From Asparagopsis taxiformis (taxonomy: Eukaryota; Rhodophyta; Florideophyceae; Bonnemaisoniales; Bonnemaisoniaceae), in contig JALQPE010002705.1 of NCBI GenBank assembly GCA_030407315.1, positions 62,001-126,000 on the forward strand: 64,000 nt of DNA, in the 5' to 3' direction. A program made the translations under genes and the position numbers. Below the pieces are notes generated by a model. The model ran no database searches. It worked only from the letters and a program-made list of their open reading frames with translations, and was not told the origin of the DNA. Shown one piece after another: positions 50,863 to 61,400 of this stretch (positions are counted from its first letter, which is position 1; each line of letters begins with the position of its first letter).

Positions 50863-53466
50863 CTAATTCCATGCTCTAAACGCTGTCCCATAATGAAAGT
50901 AGAGCTCCTGCCCTGGACGGATATCGCGGATTGCACGTACTACGATGATCTTCGGATTTTCTAGGTCCTTCGCCTTGAGCTTCTTCCCCGTCGAACCGCT
51001 GCTGTAGTTCTCGACAAACTCGACGTTGGCCATCCGCCTGGTGTCTTCCGCCGGAGTGTCCTCATCTCGCAAATACCGCGGGTCGTTGATGAACTGCGCC
51101 GAACAGAACGGAGCCGGAACAATCCAAATTGGATGCTCAATGTTTTTGTCGTCCTCCGCTGTTGCATACAGCTTGATGGCATACATCAAGAATGTTTCCT
51201 TCGTTATCGCCATGTGACCCTCTCCGTACGCGAACCTCATCGACTCCTTGCTCATATCAGAGTACACAACAGTTCCGTAGTATGCACATACTTCGTCGCC
51301 GACATTAAATGTCTGTTCAGCGAAGAGCCCTCTTCCTGCATTTGGATGCTTAATCAGCGATGGTCGAACGCTCAATTTTTTCGCAACACAATCGTGTGCC
51401 CGCATCACGCGAGGGTTTTCAGTTTGCAACCAGCGGCGCAGGGAAGGTGGCCAATAATGTACCGGTTTTTCCATGTGCTCGTGCGACGCAACCGACTCTG
51501 GGCACAGCTGCCAGAGGTACTGCCGAATATATTTCGGGAACCTCTGGTACAGGGGAAGGCCAGGTGGGGGTTCGATGATCCTGCGTTCCCTCTGCGTACG
51601 CATCGTGACAGAGGGGGACGCCAAGAACTTCTCAGCACTCTGTTTCGCTTCTGTCGTGACCCTCATGTCAGTGTTGTTTGAAAGAATTACACGTGACATG
51701 ACTGCACACAGCTTTGGAAGCGATCGTGCCACACACAATTTGTCCATGTCACTGCCGACGAAAACACGGTGCTCAGGCAAGCTCATAGCTGCTTTTCCCG
51801 TTGCGAAAGTGCCAGAGAATGGATCGACAACAATATCACCAGGCTGTGAATGCTGGCTGATCAACTCCATCATGAGAGCGACGCTCTTCTGCTCTGCACG
51901 AACTCTGACCGTAGCACCGGTTGTGCTCCTTGTTCGCCACACCATCTCATTCGAATCGATGGCGGGCATATTGATGGTGACGTTGCACCACTCCGGGTAC
52001 GTGCCGTCCATGTATCCGTGGTTCCTATAGGCCACCATCTCGCTTCCGGTCTTGAACGGAACACCTCGCTTCCAGAAGTGGATAGCGACCTCTGCCATGT
52101 TCATCCGTTGGTACCTCTTCCGCCCCGGCACTTGATAGAGGTGCCCAGGTAATCGGACAAACAACAGAGGTACCTCGTCAACGAAGAAAACTGAATTCCG
52201 AACGACGTCCTCCTCCTCCTCCTCCTCGTCCTCCTCCTCATCCGCACTTTCTTCGCCACTGTGCTGCGATGCTTCGGAGTCCGAATTCATGGACGTAACC
52301 TCTTCTTCATCCGACCCGTCATCACTGGCAGCATCATCGGTTGGGCCTTCGGACTGCGGTCCTTTGTACGTTTCCAAGTAATGGAACCATTCGTAGAACT
52401 GCAAAACGGAGCAGAACACGATGCCGTGGCCACCGGGGCGCAACAGCTCGTCAAACACTTCGATGCTAGCCTGCATATCTTCTGCAGTTAGCCTGTCGTA
52501 CGAAGAGTTGGAATCGTTCCTCTTACGACGAACATTGTAGGGCGGATCAGTCAGAATGAGCTGAACGTTGCCCGTGATGGGCACGTGTTCTCGGCTCTCG
52601 TCGGCACTGACCAAATCTTCGAAAGGGACGTCGTACACCCGGCAATACTGACTCATTTTCGAAAGAAAGTCCTTTGCGAGAGCCTGCCCTTCACTTTCCT
52701 GCTCTTCTGTCGCATGGGGTGACGGTGACGGGGGAGACGGCCCTTGGGCAGTAAGACTGGTCCTCCCAGGTCCAAGTTGAAGCCTGGTTGTGTGTCTTGT
52801 CGACGGAACCAAACCTCTCCCTCCTGTGTTGCGACGAGTGGGAGTGTCATCAACCGGCTTGGGGACCTTTTCTGCGTCCGCGGCTTGTGGTGCCGGGCGG
52901 AGGACAGCCATAACGTCTTCGTCGAGGGTGTCAAAGTACGCTGGCAGCTTGTCCGGATTTCCGCTTGACAAGTATATTTCCAGCGCCCCCCAGCGGTCGG
53001 ACTCCGGCCAGGTGTACAGGTCCGGGTTGACGATAAGAAACTGCAACCGGTCGAAGAACTTCCTCACAAGGTCCCTAAATGCACTGTGCTGCGCACTGGT
53101 TCTTGTCTCTACTTTTCCACCATATCCATCAGGATGAGATAGGGGAGCTTTGTCGTGGTAGAGATCTAGCTTCTGCTCCATCGGTGCGAATAGACCTTCA
53201 TCGAGCACGTCAAACCAATGCTCACTGCTGTCGAAAATGATATACGGCGCCATCAACTCTTCGAAGCTGGAAAACTTTGCGGCGAAGGCCACATCGGTCC
53301 AAGCATGGTATAAAACTTGAACCACGTAACAAGCTCGATTAGTGCTTTTCCGATGGGCTGGGACGCGTGCGGCTTCGTTCCCCTCTTCGGCCCCGTCGCC
53401 TATTCGGCGACGCGGCAGGTTCTTGTTGTGATTTCGGATGATAGACAACGCTTGGAAATACATCAA
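50863..53466 (-). CDS. DNA amino-methyltransferase (N6A/N4C type) fused to a SET domain
   Basis: 867 codons from the first start-like codon; the frame is open upstream to a TAG at 53503-53505, next to the right array. Residues about 50-150 form a helical region shared with the gene at 58450 (PYIIFDSSEHWF). Residues 303-345: VQLILTDPPYNVRRKRN with catalytic DPPY, then ELLRPGGHGIVF. A strongly acidic insert (about 374-420) follows. Residues 545-557: IVVDPFSGTFATG, the AdoMet site. The DPPY-before-FxG order is that of beta-class amino-methyltransferases. Residues about 700-862: SET domain with GRGLFAEQ, YYGTVVYSD, CSAQFINDPR and RPGQELYFHYG. Predicted to methylate adenine (or cytosine N4) in DNA and lysine in a protein, in the nucleus. 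The N-terminal ParB part of its paralogue is absent, so the gene may be 5'-truncated. Otherwise intact. Confidence 0.85.
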   Translation of the reverse strand: MMYFQALSIIRNHNKNLPRRRIGDGAEEGNEAARVPAHRKSTNRACYVVQVLYHAWTDVAFAAKFSSFEELMAPYIIFDSSEHWFDVLDEGLFAPMEQKLDLYHDKAPLSHPDGYGGKVETRTSAQHSAFRDLVRKFFDRLQFLIVNPDLYTWPESDRWGALEIYLSSGNPDKLPAYFDTLDEDVMAVLRPAPQAADAEKVPKPVDDTPTRRNTGGRGLVPSTRHTTRLQLGPGRTSLTAQGPSPPSPSPHATEEQESEGQALAKDFLSKMSQYCRVYDVPFEDLVSADESREHVPITGNVQLILTDPPYNVRRKRNDSNSSYDRLTAEDMQASIEVFDELLRPGGHGIVFCSVLQFYEWFHYLETYKGPQSEGPTDDAASDDGSDEEEVTSMNSDSEASQHSGEESADEEEDEEEEEEDVVRNSVFFVDEVPLLFVRLPGHLYQVPGRKRYQRMNMAEVAIHFWKRGVPFKTGSEMVAYRNHGYMDGTYPEWCNVTINMPAIDSNEMVWRTRSTTGATVRVRAEQKSVALMMELISQHSQPGDIVVDPFSGTFATGKAAMSLPEHRVFVGSDMDKLCVARSLPKLCAVMSRVILSNNTDMRVTTEAKQSAEKFLASPSVTMRTQRERRIIEPPPGLPLYQRFPKYIRQYLWQLCPESVASHEHMEKPVHYWPPSLRRWLQTENPRVMRAHDCVAKKLSVRPSLIKHPNAGRGLFAEQTFNVGDEVCAYYGTVVYSDMSKESMRFAYGEGHMAITKETFLMYAIKLYATAEDDKNIEHPIWIVPAPFCSAQFINDPRYLRDEDTPAEDTRRMANVEFVENYSSGSTGKKLKAKDLENPKIIVVRAIRDIRPGQELYFHYGTAFRAWN

Positions 53467-53520
53467 TACCTCGAACGTTTCCGGTGGAGCAAGACCGAAG
53501 CACTACTGAGTTTGAGATCA

Positions 53521-53890
53521 AAAAATGTAGTAAATTTACTGCCTGAGGCAGTAAAAATCAATGCCTGAGCAATGTAGTGCCTGAGGCAGTAAAATTACTA
53601 TTTTTATTTTTTCAGTTCTAGTGCCGCAGGCAGTAAAATACAAAATTTCCTGGCAGTACGGTATGTAGCAGAATTCAGTACTGTACGATAGCAAATTCTA
53701 GTAATTTTTGCTGGTACCACAGGGCAGTAGTGCAATGCAGTGATTTTTGATGATTTTTGCAATGGAATGTACTGCCATACAGTACTGCCCTGGCAAATGA
53801 CCTGGCATTAGAATCAGGCAGTAAAATATACTGGCTCCGGCAGTGAATTGTACTGCCTGCAAGTACTGCCTTGTTAGTAATTGGTGATTG
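53521..53890. repeat. Right palindromic repeat array of cassette 1
   Basis: Many copies of ACTGCC...GGCAGT, for example TTTACTGCCTGAGGCAGTAA near 53536, again near 53580 and in degenerate form to about 53870. Same palindrome family as 49234-49720, with T to C change in the core. It lies between the methyltransferase-SET start and the divergent gene at 54199. Confidence 0.78.
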
Positions 53891-54198
53891 GTATTTTCTG
53901 AGATTCAATGTTGCAATAGTTGTCCAGGATAGGGTTGTACAATGTGTTCGCATGTGAGGTCAAGTAGAGAAGAGAGGAAACTATTCTGAAGCTACTAGTA
54001 GTGAGAAGTGTAGAGGATGCATGGTCACATGGAAATGACCGTTACAAAAAAGGTAGGAGAAAATCGGTCGTTTTCCGAGGATATGAGTAGAGTAGTTCGC
54101 ATTATTTGTTACTATTGCTAGCATTCTCGTTGCAGGAAAAGCGTTTGGAGTGACACTCTGCGATTGGAACGAGAGGCGAAGGCGAAGTTTGACGGAAG

Positions 54199-55722
54199 AT
54201 GGAATCTCAGCGTCGTGAGGAAAATCCAAATGACTGCCTAGCAGGGATTATTCGAGAGGGATTCAGGACAGTGACTGGGGAAGTTCGTCGTATTGGGGAG
54301 AGGATGGGTGAAATCGACGATGATCGAACGTCCCAACGCCAGCAAATCGAAAAGCTGATGGGTCGCGTCGAGTTTATAGTAACGGAATTACAGGGTGTGA
54401 AAGACATCTGTGATGGTTTATTACAGCAGAGTCAGGGCAATTCGAAGAAGGGGATGACTGACAAGGACAGGGACCGTTTGCGCAACTCGCAGTCAACAGA
54501 ACTAACGTTTTCTTACAATTTTCTGTGTGCAGTATTTGGAACTGTTGTACCTTTGCTGGTCGACAAGATTGATGCTGGGGCGACAATTTACACCAACCAA
54601 GGAATCTACGACCTCCGTGGTTGCAGGTTGCTCTCTGCAATGATGTTTGCGAAGCAGAGCAATGACAAGAGGGATGTGTTCCAATCCAACACCGGGAAGA
54701 ACAACATCGAGCTTCGATTCCAAGTGGTGATGTTTCTCCTGCGGAACATTCAGAAGGAAAAGTTGGGTACAGGCCGTACAGTGGAAGGCTCGAGCTCTGG
54801 ACGCGATTCGAATGCGTTCAACGTCTGGAAGGAGAACAAGTACATTCCGGACAAAATAATCGAAGAAGTTGTTTATGGTGCCACTGGCGATGGCCGAAAC
54901 CAGCCTGCAGGAAGCATTGACGGAGGGGCTAGGAAGCGGAGGAAAACAGATGGAAATGGTGGACAGTTGAGCAAGCGTGAAATATCTTTGGCTGTTACGA
55001 AAGTTGCGCTGACAAAGGTGCTCGGTTTCCTGAACAAGTCTAGAGAGCAGGTGCGCCATCGATTCCTTGTCGAACTGGGGTTCGCTCTAGTGTTGGAAAC
55101 GGACGCATCTATCACTTTCGAGTTTCCAACTCACGATCTCATTCGAGATATGGATGTTATCCCCGATACCCGTGTGACCAACGGAAATCTAAGGCCTGAG
55201 GAACGGAAAGTTGTGGATGACAAGAATTCCGAGATCTTGATACAATTCATCGCTGAGCGGAAAGAGATGGTTGTCATCATTCAGTACGAAGTCGAGATAT
55301 CGGGATGTGTGGCCAAAAGGATGATTCGAAGGAGAATCAATATCCTGGAGGTAGCCCTGAACACTGCAATTGCTTTCCTTCAATGCACGAGTAGAATGGT
55401 TTTCCTGCGACGTTCCTGCAATTCACTCAGATTTGTCTATGCAATCGCTTCCGGGATTCTAGGAATTTTCAAGGTACAATCAGGTCAGACCTTCGAAGAA
55501 AGTGTACAAGACGAGCTCAAACAATTAGGAAAGGCGATGTTGCCGAGTGACCGAATCTGTAAGAGGCATCTCTGCGAAGATGTACTGACAATTACTAACG
55601 AAAAATTCGATGAACAACACTTGGAACAGCGTAGTACCGCGTTTGAGGAGGATAGCGGACATGGAAATGAAGAAGATGGGAGTGAAAGCTACGTTGAAGT
55701 TTTCCTTGATGAGGAAGATTGA
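54199..55722 (+). CDS. Coiled-coil protein of unknown family, divergent from the methyltransferase-SET gene
   Basis: 507 codons with one intact frame. Residues about 10-90 are a charged coiled coil (IIREGFRTVTGEVRRIGERM, later QQIEKLMGRVEFIVTELQGV). Residues about 105-200 form a hydrophobic helical domain (SYNFLCAVFGTVVPLLVDKI). GGARKRRKTDG near residue 245 is a likely nuclear signal. Residues about 255-440 are a second helical region (RHRFLVELGFALVLETDASI), and the tail is acidic (EEDGSESYVEVFLDEED). No catalytic motif recognised. Nuclear signal and head-to-head placement with the methyltransferase-SET gene suggest a chromatin-associated partner, which is inference. Confidence 0.65.
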   Translation: MESQRREENPNDCLAGIIREGFRTVTGEVRRIGERMGEIDDDRTSQRQQIEKLMGRVEFIVTELQGVKDICDGLLQQSQGNSKKGMTDKDRDRLRNSQSTELTFSYNFLCAVFGTVVPLLVDKIDAGATIYTNQGIYDLRGCRLLSAMMFAKQSNDKRDVFQSNTGKNNIELRFQVVMFLLRNIQKEKLGTGRTVEGSSSGRDSNAFNVWKENKYIPDKIIEEVVYGATGDGRNQPAGSIDGGARKRRKTDGNGGQLSKREISLAVTKVALTKVLGFLNKSREQVRHRFLVELGFALVLETDASITFEFPTHDLIRDMDVIPDTRVTNGNLRPEERKVVDDKNSEILIQFIAERKEMVVIIQYEVEISGCVAKRMIRRRINILEVALNTAIAFLQCTSRMVFLRRSCNSLRFVYAIASGILGIFKVQSGQTFEESVQDELKQLGKAMLPSDRICKRHLCEDVLTITNEKFDEQHLEQRSTAFEEDSGHGNEEDGSESYVEVFLDEED

Positions 55723-55984
55723 TAATGGAAGCGGATAAGTAAAGTTTCATAACCTTTGAAGTAAAATAATTACGACGAGGCAGACTGAGGAGAAATAGAA
55801 ACCTTTAGATATGAAACTGTCTAGGATATGAGTGGAAAAGGTGTACCCTAGCATGCTACGTACTACATGGTGTACTGGAAACAATAGCTATCGTTCTTAT
55901 TTTTCAGCTCACTCTGCGACTAGAAAGCGTCATGTCTACTACGGTTAAGAGTTTTACCCTGTCATTGAGCACGCCTCTAGTAGC

Positions 55985-56225
55985 TTCGGGGCCTGTGCAG
56001 TCCCATCCAATGCCGTAGCTCCACCTGGCAGAGTAGTGCGGAAAATAATACCGGGTATTATTTTGAGGAATATTTTGCCAAGTGGAGGGCAATCATTCGT
56101 ACCGACTACAGGCGATCCCTGGACGAAACCTAAGAATAATACCCGGTATTATTTTCAGGGGTATTTTGCCAAGTGGAGGGCAATCATTGTTACAGAATGC
56201 AGACAGTCCCTGGACGAAGGAACAG
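55985..56225. repeat. Left palindromic repeat array of cassette 2
   Basis: Two 91-bp units, each with the palindrome AATAATACCSGGTATTATTT (56042-56064 and 56133-56155) followed by TTTTGCCAAGTGGAGGGCAA and TCATT. Upstream CCAATGCCGTAGCTCCACCTGG resembles CCAATGGAATTGCTCCACCTGG of the right array. The palindrome is the same as in 61738-62325. Confidence 0.82.
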
Positions 56226-56329
56226 GCCAGAAAGATACGGAGCATGTATCGATGGATACCATCGACTTAATCGAGGTTGACTAACTCTGAACAGTCTTGT
56301 AGACCCATCTAGAAAAGATAGAAAACGTT

Positions 56330-57733
56330 TTACTCGGAGGCGACATCGTGTACGGTAGGATGAGGTGCATCGACAGGGGAACTATTCTGTACAACAATAA
56401 CGTCATGTCCAATTGTGTCTAGCTCGCTGCAGATGGTGTGTCCACTGAAAATGCATGCTGGGAGGTTCAAGTATGCAGTTCCCAACACAACATTCTTGAG
56501 AACGCGCTCGAAAGTTCCATATGGACGAGGGCCTTGAACAGGTTTCCAGGTCAGTGAGAACGAGTTGGCCAGTTTGAAATTTTTGCTGTCCGGCAGCTCA
56601 AAGTTCTCCTGCATTTCTCGACTTGAGAGGAAGCGAGCTTCTAAAGGATACGAATAGCTGCAATTGACATAGTCGTATTCATCAGATTCTCGAGTAAGAA
56701 CGACAGTACTACTCATGTTTTCAGATCTCCTGTATAAAGAGGAACCAACAAGAACAGCCTTTGTAGATGGAATAAAATCTTCTGAAGCACTGTCTGCTAG
56801 AGTTCCCAAAACTCTAATGACAGAAGACCCAGAATCGTGTCGTGTTTTCTTCCACTTGAGGATAGTAGAGTTCGTGCATGTAGACATGGAAGGAGCTAAA
56901 GTATTGCAGAGGTCATAGTATGTTCCAAAGTGGATCGATAGCTCTTTATCTCTCCCAGTTGAAATTCGAACCGCCTCGACGCTCGGCAGGAAAATTGTGT
57001 TTGGGTTGTTCTTCTCTTCGCATAGCCTGGAAAGTTGTAAAAACTGTTCAAGCGAGCAATCTGCTCTTGCCGTCACATAGTCTTGCACCAAGGAGCTCAC
57101 TTCCCGGCCTGTTTCAGACTTCGTGATTTTGGAGGACAGGGGTTTGTCCAGTTTTAAGCCAACTCTCTGGAACAGGTAGTCGCATACAATGTTTCCGAAG
57201 ATGGGTCCAGTAGCGCTTGATGAACCGCGACAGTTGAGAATCTGCCTTTCGAGGTAGGATACCTTTTGAAACAGCTTGGATATGTCCTCATTGATGTTAG
57301 GACCAGGAGGACTCTCATCGCAAACTAAGCGCGGCTCGGACTTGGATCGACTCAACAAGTTTTGTTTGCAGTCTTTTTCATGGAAACTGTCTTCACCCGC
57401 AGACGAGATCGTCTGCTCTAGTGCTAGTTGCTCTCCAAACCTCCAACGTAGCATGTTTCCAGAGTCAATGTCCAGCAGCGAATTGTTCTTGAATAATTTT
57501 GCTGTAGAGACTGACTGGTCGAAACCGTGTTCAGATTGATATTGCAGCGTAACAAACAATTTTCCAGTCAAACGATGTTCTCCGGACGCGTCCGGCTTGG
57601 CAGTACTCAAAACTTTGGCGCCCCACCAAACCTTTTTCTGTTTCCTTCCTCTCGTTCGTAAACTCCATTCTACTTCAATGACTGATCCTTCGGAGACAAA
57701 GTCTGTTGGGTCTTGCATAATGGGTATTCCCAA
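56330..57733 (-). CDS. Protein with possible Tudor/SH3-like N-terminal barrel, partner gene of cassette 2
   Basis: 467 codons. Residues about 14-95 (GSVIEVEWSLRTRG, then KVWWGAKVLST, LFVTLQYQSEHGFDQ, MLRWRFGE) have the W/Y-rich beta-strand look of a Tudor, Agenet or PWWP-like barrel, folds that read methylated histones; this rests on pattern only. Residues about 145-165 form a short coiled coil (EDISKLFQKVSYLERQIL). The rest has no recognisable motif. Divergently arranged with the ParB-methyltransferase-SET gene (717 bp apart) and enclosed with it by the same arrays. Single intact frame, so likely functional. Confidence 0.6.
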   Translation of the reverse strand: MGIPIMQDPTDFVSEGSVIEVEWSLRTRGRKQKKVWWGAKVLSTAKPDASGEHRLTGKLFVTLQYQSEHGFDQSVSTAKLFKNNSLLDIDSGNMLRWRFGEQLALEQTISSAGEDSFHEKDCKQNLLSRSKSEPRLVCDESPPGPNINEDISKLFQKVSYLERQILNCRGSSSATGPIFGNIVCDYLFQRVGLKLDKPLSSKITKSETGREVSSLVQDYVTARADCSLEQFLQLSRLCEEKNNPNTIFLPSVEAVRISTGRDKELSIHFGTYYDLCNTLAPSMSTCTNSTILKWKKTRHDSGSSVIRVLGTLADSASEDFIPSTKAVLVGSSLYRRSENMSSTVVLTRESDEYDYVNCSYSYPLEARFLSSREMQENFELPDSKNFKLANSFSLTWKPVQGPRPYGTFERVLKNVVLGTAYLNLPACIFSGHTICSELDTIGHDVIVVQNSSPVDAPHPTVHDVASE

Positions 57734-58449
57734 GAAAAGAATGGAAGAGGTATCGACTGAGGAAACAGGAAAGATGACGAAACTGTACAGCTTGTATCCG
57801 TGTGGAATGATAGAGAGAAAATTGGTAGGTTACTATTTTTATACTTGCATAACTCGTAACGGTTATAAATTACTAACACCTGTCCCAAGCGACATGGGAG
57901 ACCAACATCGTGATGATCATCTCTCTTGAACATTCATCACCATATAATAAAGATCTTATTCCGAGCTGCTCGAAGCCATTACCAGTAGATTGGGTGTATT
58001 TTTCGCTGTGGCAATATAACGGAACCTAGACGTGTATGTATAAACAGACGCAGGGATCGAGAATGATGCAGTGAAATCAATGTGTATATTTATATACTGG
58101 TTGTAAGAACGAGTCTACAAGTTCGAACAGAAGATGAAGTCCTCTCAAGAGATTGGTTTTGAAATCTCCGATGGCAGATTTCAAACTCAATCTCTCGAGG
58201 GGACTTCAAATTCAAAACAAAAATGGAAATGTCCGTTGGCGAAATAATTGTATTGAAAGGCCGCCGAAGAACCTAATTATTCCTCATTACGTACCCTACC
58301 TAGCCAAAGTATACCTGAAAATATTCAGGTTAACTCTTTAACTGTGCATTTAAGGTTTATCAAGATTGTTGCCGAAGGTTTTTAACGGCAGGTAGGAGAG
58401 AAGATTGTTTTCTGCTGGTGGCTGATTGAGGTGAAGAATCTATTTCTCG
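57734..58449. other. Divergent promoter region between the two cassette-2 genes
   Basis: AT-rich. TATATTTATATACTGG near 58085 is TATA-like. Contains the long hairpin at 58136-58207. No gene seen. Confidence 0.45.
58136..58207. repeat. 32-bp inverted repeat with 8-nt loop
   Basis: Left arm begins GAAGTCCTCTCAAGAGATTG and right arm ends CTCGAGGGGACTTC; about four mismatches over 32 bp, loop CCGATGGC. Could be a regulatory hairpin, a small-RNA precursor or a MITE remnant. Confidence 0.65.
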
Positions 58450-61400
58450 ATGGCCTCTGAGAAGAGAAATCCAGCGAGCACCTCTGGGCGTCCCCTTCAT
58501 GGTGAGCGGCGCAATGGGCTATTGCACATCGACCCATTCAAGATCAAAAGATATGTCGAGATTCGAGAAATCGACTACAGGCACGTCGATGTTATTGCCG
58601 AGAGCATTCAGGTTTACGGCTACAATGACAACAACCCAATTACCGGTCGGATCATTGCCGGTGAGGTAGAGGTGCTGGATGGTGCGCATCGTTCGAAAGC
58701 TGTAATCAAGCTCATAGAGAACGGTGAGCTTCCGCGTGATTTCACTGTTCCTATGATTGAAGAAGAAGTCGACATATCTCCGATTACAAGTGCTGCTTTC
58801 CTTCTAGATAGTGTGAAAGCATCAAACGCGAACGATATGGCATCCAGGCAGAAGAGGATGACTTTCATTGAGTACCTGAATCTTACTTTGGATCTTAGAG
58901 ATGGGTACTGGGAGCGAAACGCAGGTGAAAAACAAGGAAGCTCAAGCATGGTTACAATTCGCGACGTGAATATGCCATCCATTAGGCGATGGCTCGCCGT
59001 GGGATCTCAGCGCGAAGATTTGGCAGAAACTGTGCTGAGGCAGCCACAGTACGAGAGTTTCTTGTCAATTCTTCGTGTGCTTCGCCCCTACAGTCGCATA
59101 GAAGAACCCAATCCCAAAATGGTTCGCTGTCTGTGGCAGTTGTTCTGTATTGTATGGGGAAGGCCGGTGGAGTTCAGAACAATTTTGCGATGAAGGAGTT
59201 TCCCACATCTCTCGAGAAAAGAGCATCAGTCGGCGAGCAGTTGTTTGGGATGTCTACAAGTGGTGAAATTGCTTCTCCATTGTGTCGCGAAGTCCTCACC
59301 TGTGAGTATTTTCGTTCTGGAAGAAGTGCACAGGGTAGAACATTAACAGAAGAAGACAAAGTATTTGGAAGGCTGATGTTTATGATTTCATTTGTGCACA
59401 TTGCCCTCACTAGACGCAGAAATGCACCCATTCGCCGGGGTAGGAAGCGTCGTAGAACTGGGAGGGATACAGAGACTTCTACATTCGCCCCTTTCCAGCG
59501 CACAAGAGCAAACGGAGAGTCTGTGGGTGTCGTTTTGGAAAGGGTCATGTCTGCCTGGGATACAACAGCGATGATTCTGGGCTTCGAAAGCGCCTACATG
59601 ATGTGTCGCCCATACATGGTTTTCGACTCTGAGAAATTCCAATTCATCTGTCTTGCTAATCGTACTGACGGGTGGGCACATCCTGACCACTACTCAGATC
59701 TTCTGCTTCCGTCCCCGGTAGTGAAACTCCGCGAGAATGCAGGTTATCCAGGCACTTTGGATATCTCTGTTGATGCAAGGTTGAGGTCTTTGACAGAAGC
59801 CGTACTAGTGTCTGTGTATGACTGTATGATAGGCATTGATGTATTCGGATCAAGTACGAACCAGATGGAAGGGCTGCGCACTAAATTTTTCCATCAGCCT
59901 GACCGGTTCGGATTGAACGCCTTCATCGAAGCAAGGATAGAACAATCCATCGCATTGGATGGTCACGAAAGACTCAAGGTATGGAAGAACTGGAACCGTG
60001 AAATGCGTGTGAAGCCAGTTGATGTCTGCGACTTGAAAATTCTCTACGAGACTGAACAGCGCAACGCAGCATCCAGATCTCTTTCTCGAGAAAGAGATCG
60101 TCTTGAGTCGAATGAATCAATGCAGCACAGCACTCGCCGTTTAGGTACAGGTGGAAGGAAACCTACCAATGACTCTGGATCCCAGTATACATCCAGCATG
60201 GATGGGAGGGCTTCGTCCGCAATGGACACGGTTATGCAAGATGTTGCGGAGGATACACCGTCAGCGGAGGCAGTGGGTGAGGAAGAGGGGGTACCGGATC
60301 ATATTGTGCAATTGAAAAAGGTCATGAAGAGATTTTGCGTGGCTTACAACTGTACAGCCTCGAGGTTAGTGCACCAGGTTAACACTGATTCCATTGGCAT
60401 GCTTTCAGGGAATACTATTGATGGACAAGCACAACTTGTGCTCACCGATCCACCCTTCAACACGCGGAGGGAGAAAGGCAAGACCAATTCAGACTATGAT
60501 GACATCAATAGCGCACAAATGTTTCGTACTGGAAAGGACATTTCTCGAATGCTGCGCCCTGGAGGACATGCACTGATATTTTCCAGTATCAAACAGTTGG
60601 TTGGGTGGGGAGAAGCTCTTCAAAATGCAGAAAGCGGGGAACAATCCATGCGTACAGACGATGTTCCTCTCATTCTAAGCCGTCGTCCCTACGTATTCAT
60701 CCAAAACCCAATGAACAAATCGTGTTCATTACACAACATTCACGAGTTTGTTGTGCACAGTTTCAAACGTGGGATGGGAGCTGCCGCGTTTGAAATGGTT
60801 GATTATTCTTTGCATAACAGTGACCTTTCACGACATCCAGGGTACGTGAACGCAATCGACAACTGCCCAAAGCTCGGACCTGGTGAGTCATTGAACTTCG
60901 AAGACAAAAGGCTACGTGCGGAGCAGAAGCCTCTGTCCATACTTCGAGAGCTTATTTCAAGGTTTTCAAAGCCAGGAGACATTGTGGTAGATCTATTCTC
61001 CGGAACGTATTCTATGATGCTTGCAGTAGATGCCTCCTTTCACAACGTTATTGTTGCTGCATCGACAGTTCGAGAGGGAGGATTGGGGGTTTTTGCCGCA
61101 GAAGATTTAGAGAGGGGCTCTGTTGTTGGATGGTATAATGGGACAATTTTATACGGGAAGATTGGGGAGAATGAACCGCAACGCAGTCGCTTGTACGGAC
61201 CGGACGGGTTCGGTTGTACTGGTGAAAGATTCCAAAACTTCAACATGGAGATGGAGACCAGTGTCATCGGAGAAGAAGCACCGGTCGACAAGATATATCT
61301 TGTACCAGCGGATACAATGTCTGCAGCTACCTCAACGACAGTAGGACCATTGACGGAATGGAGAGAGTTGCAAATGTGCAACGCAGAAAAAATGCAGAGT

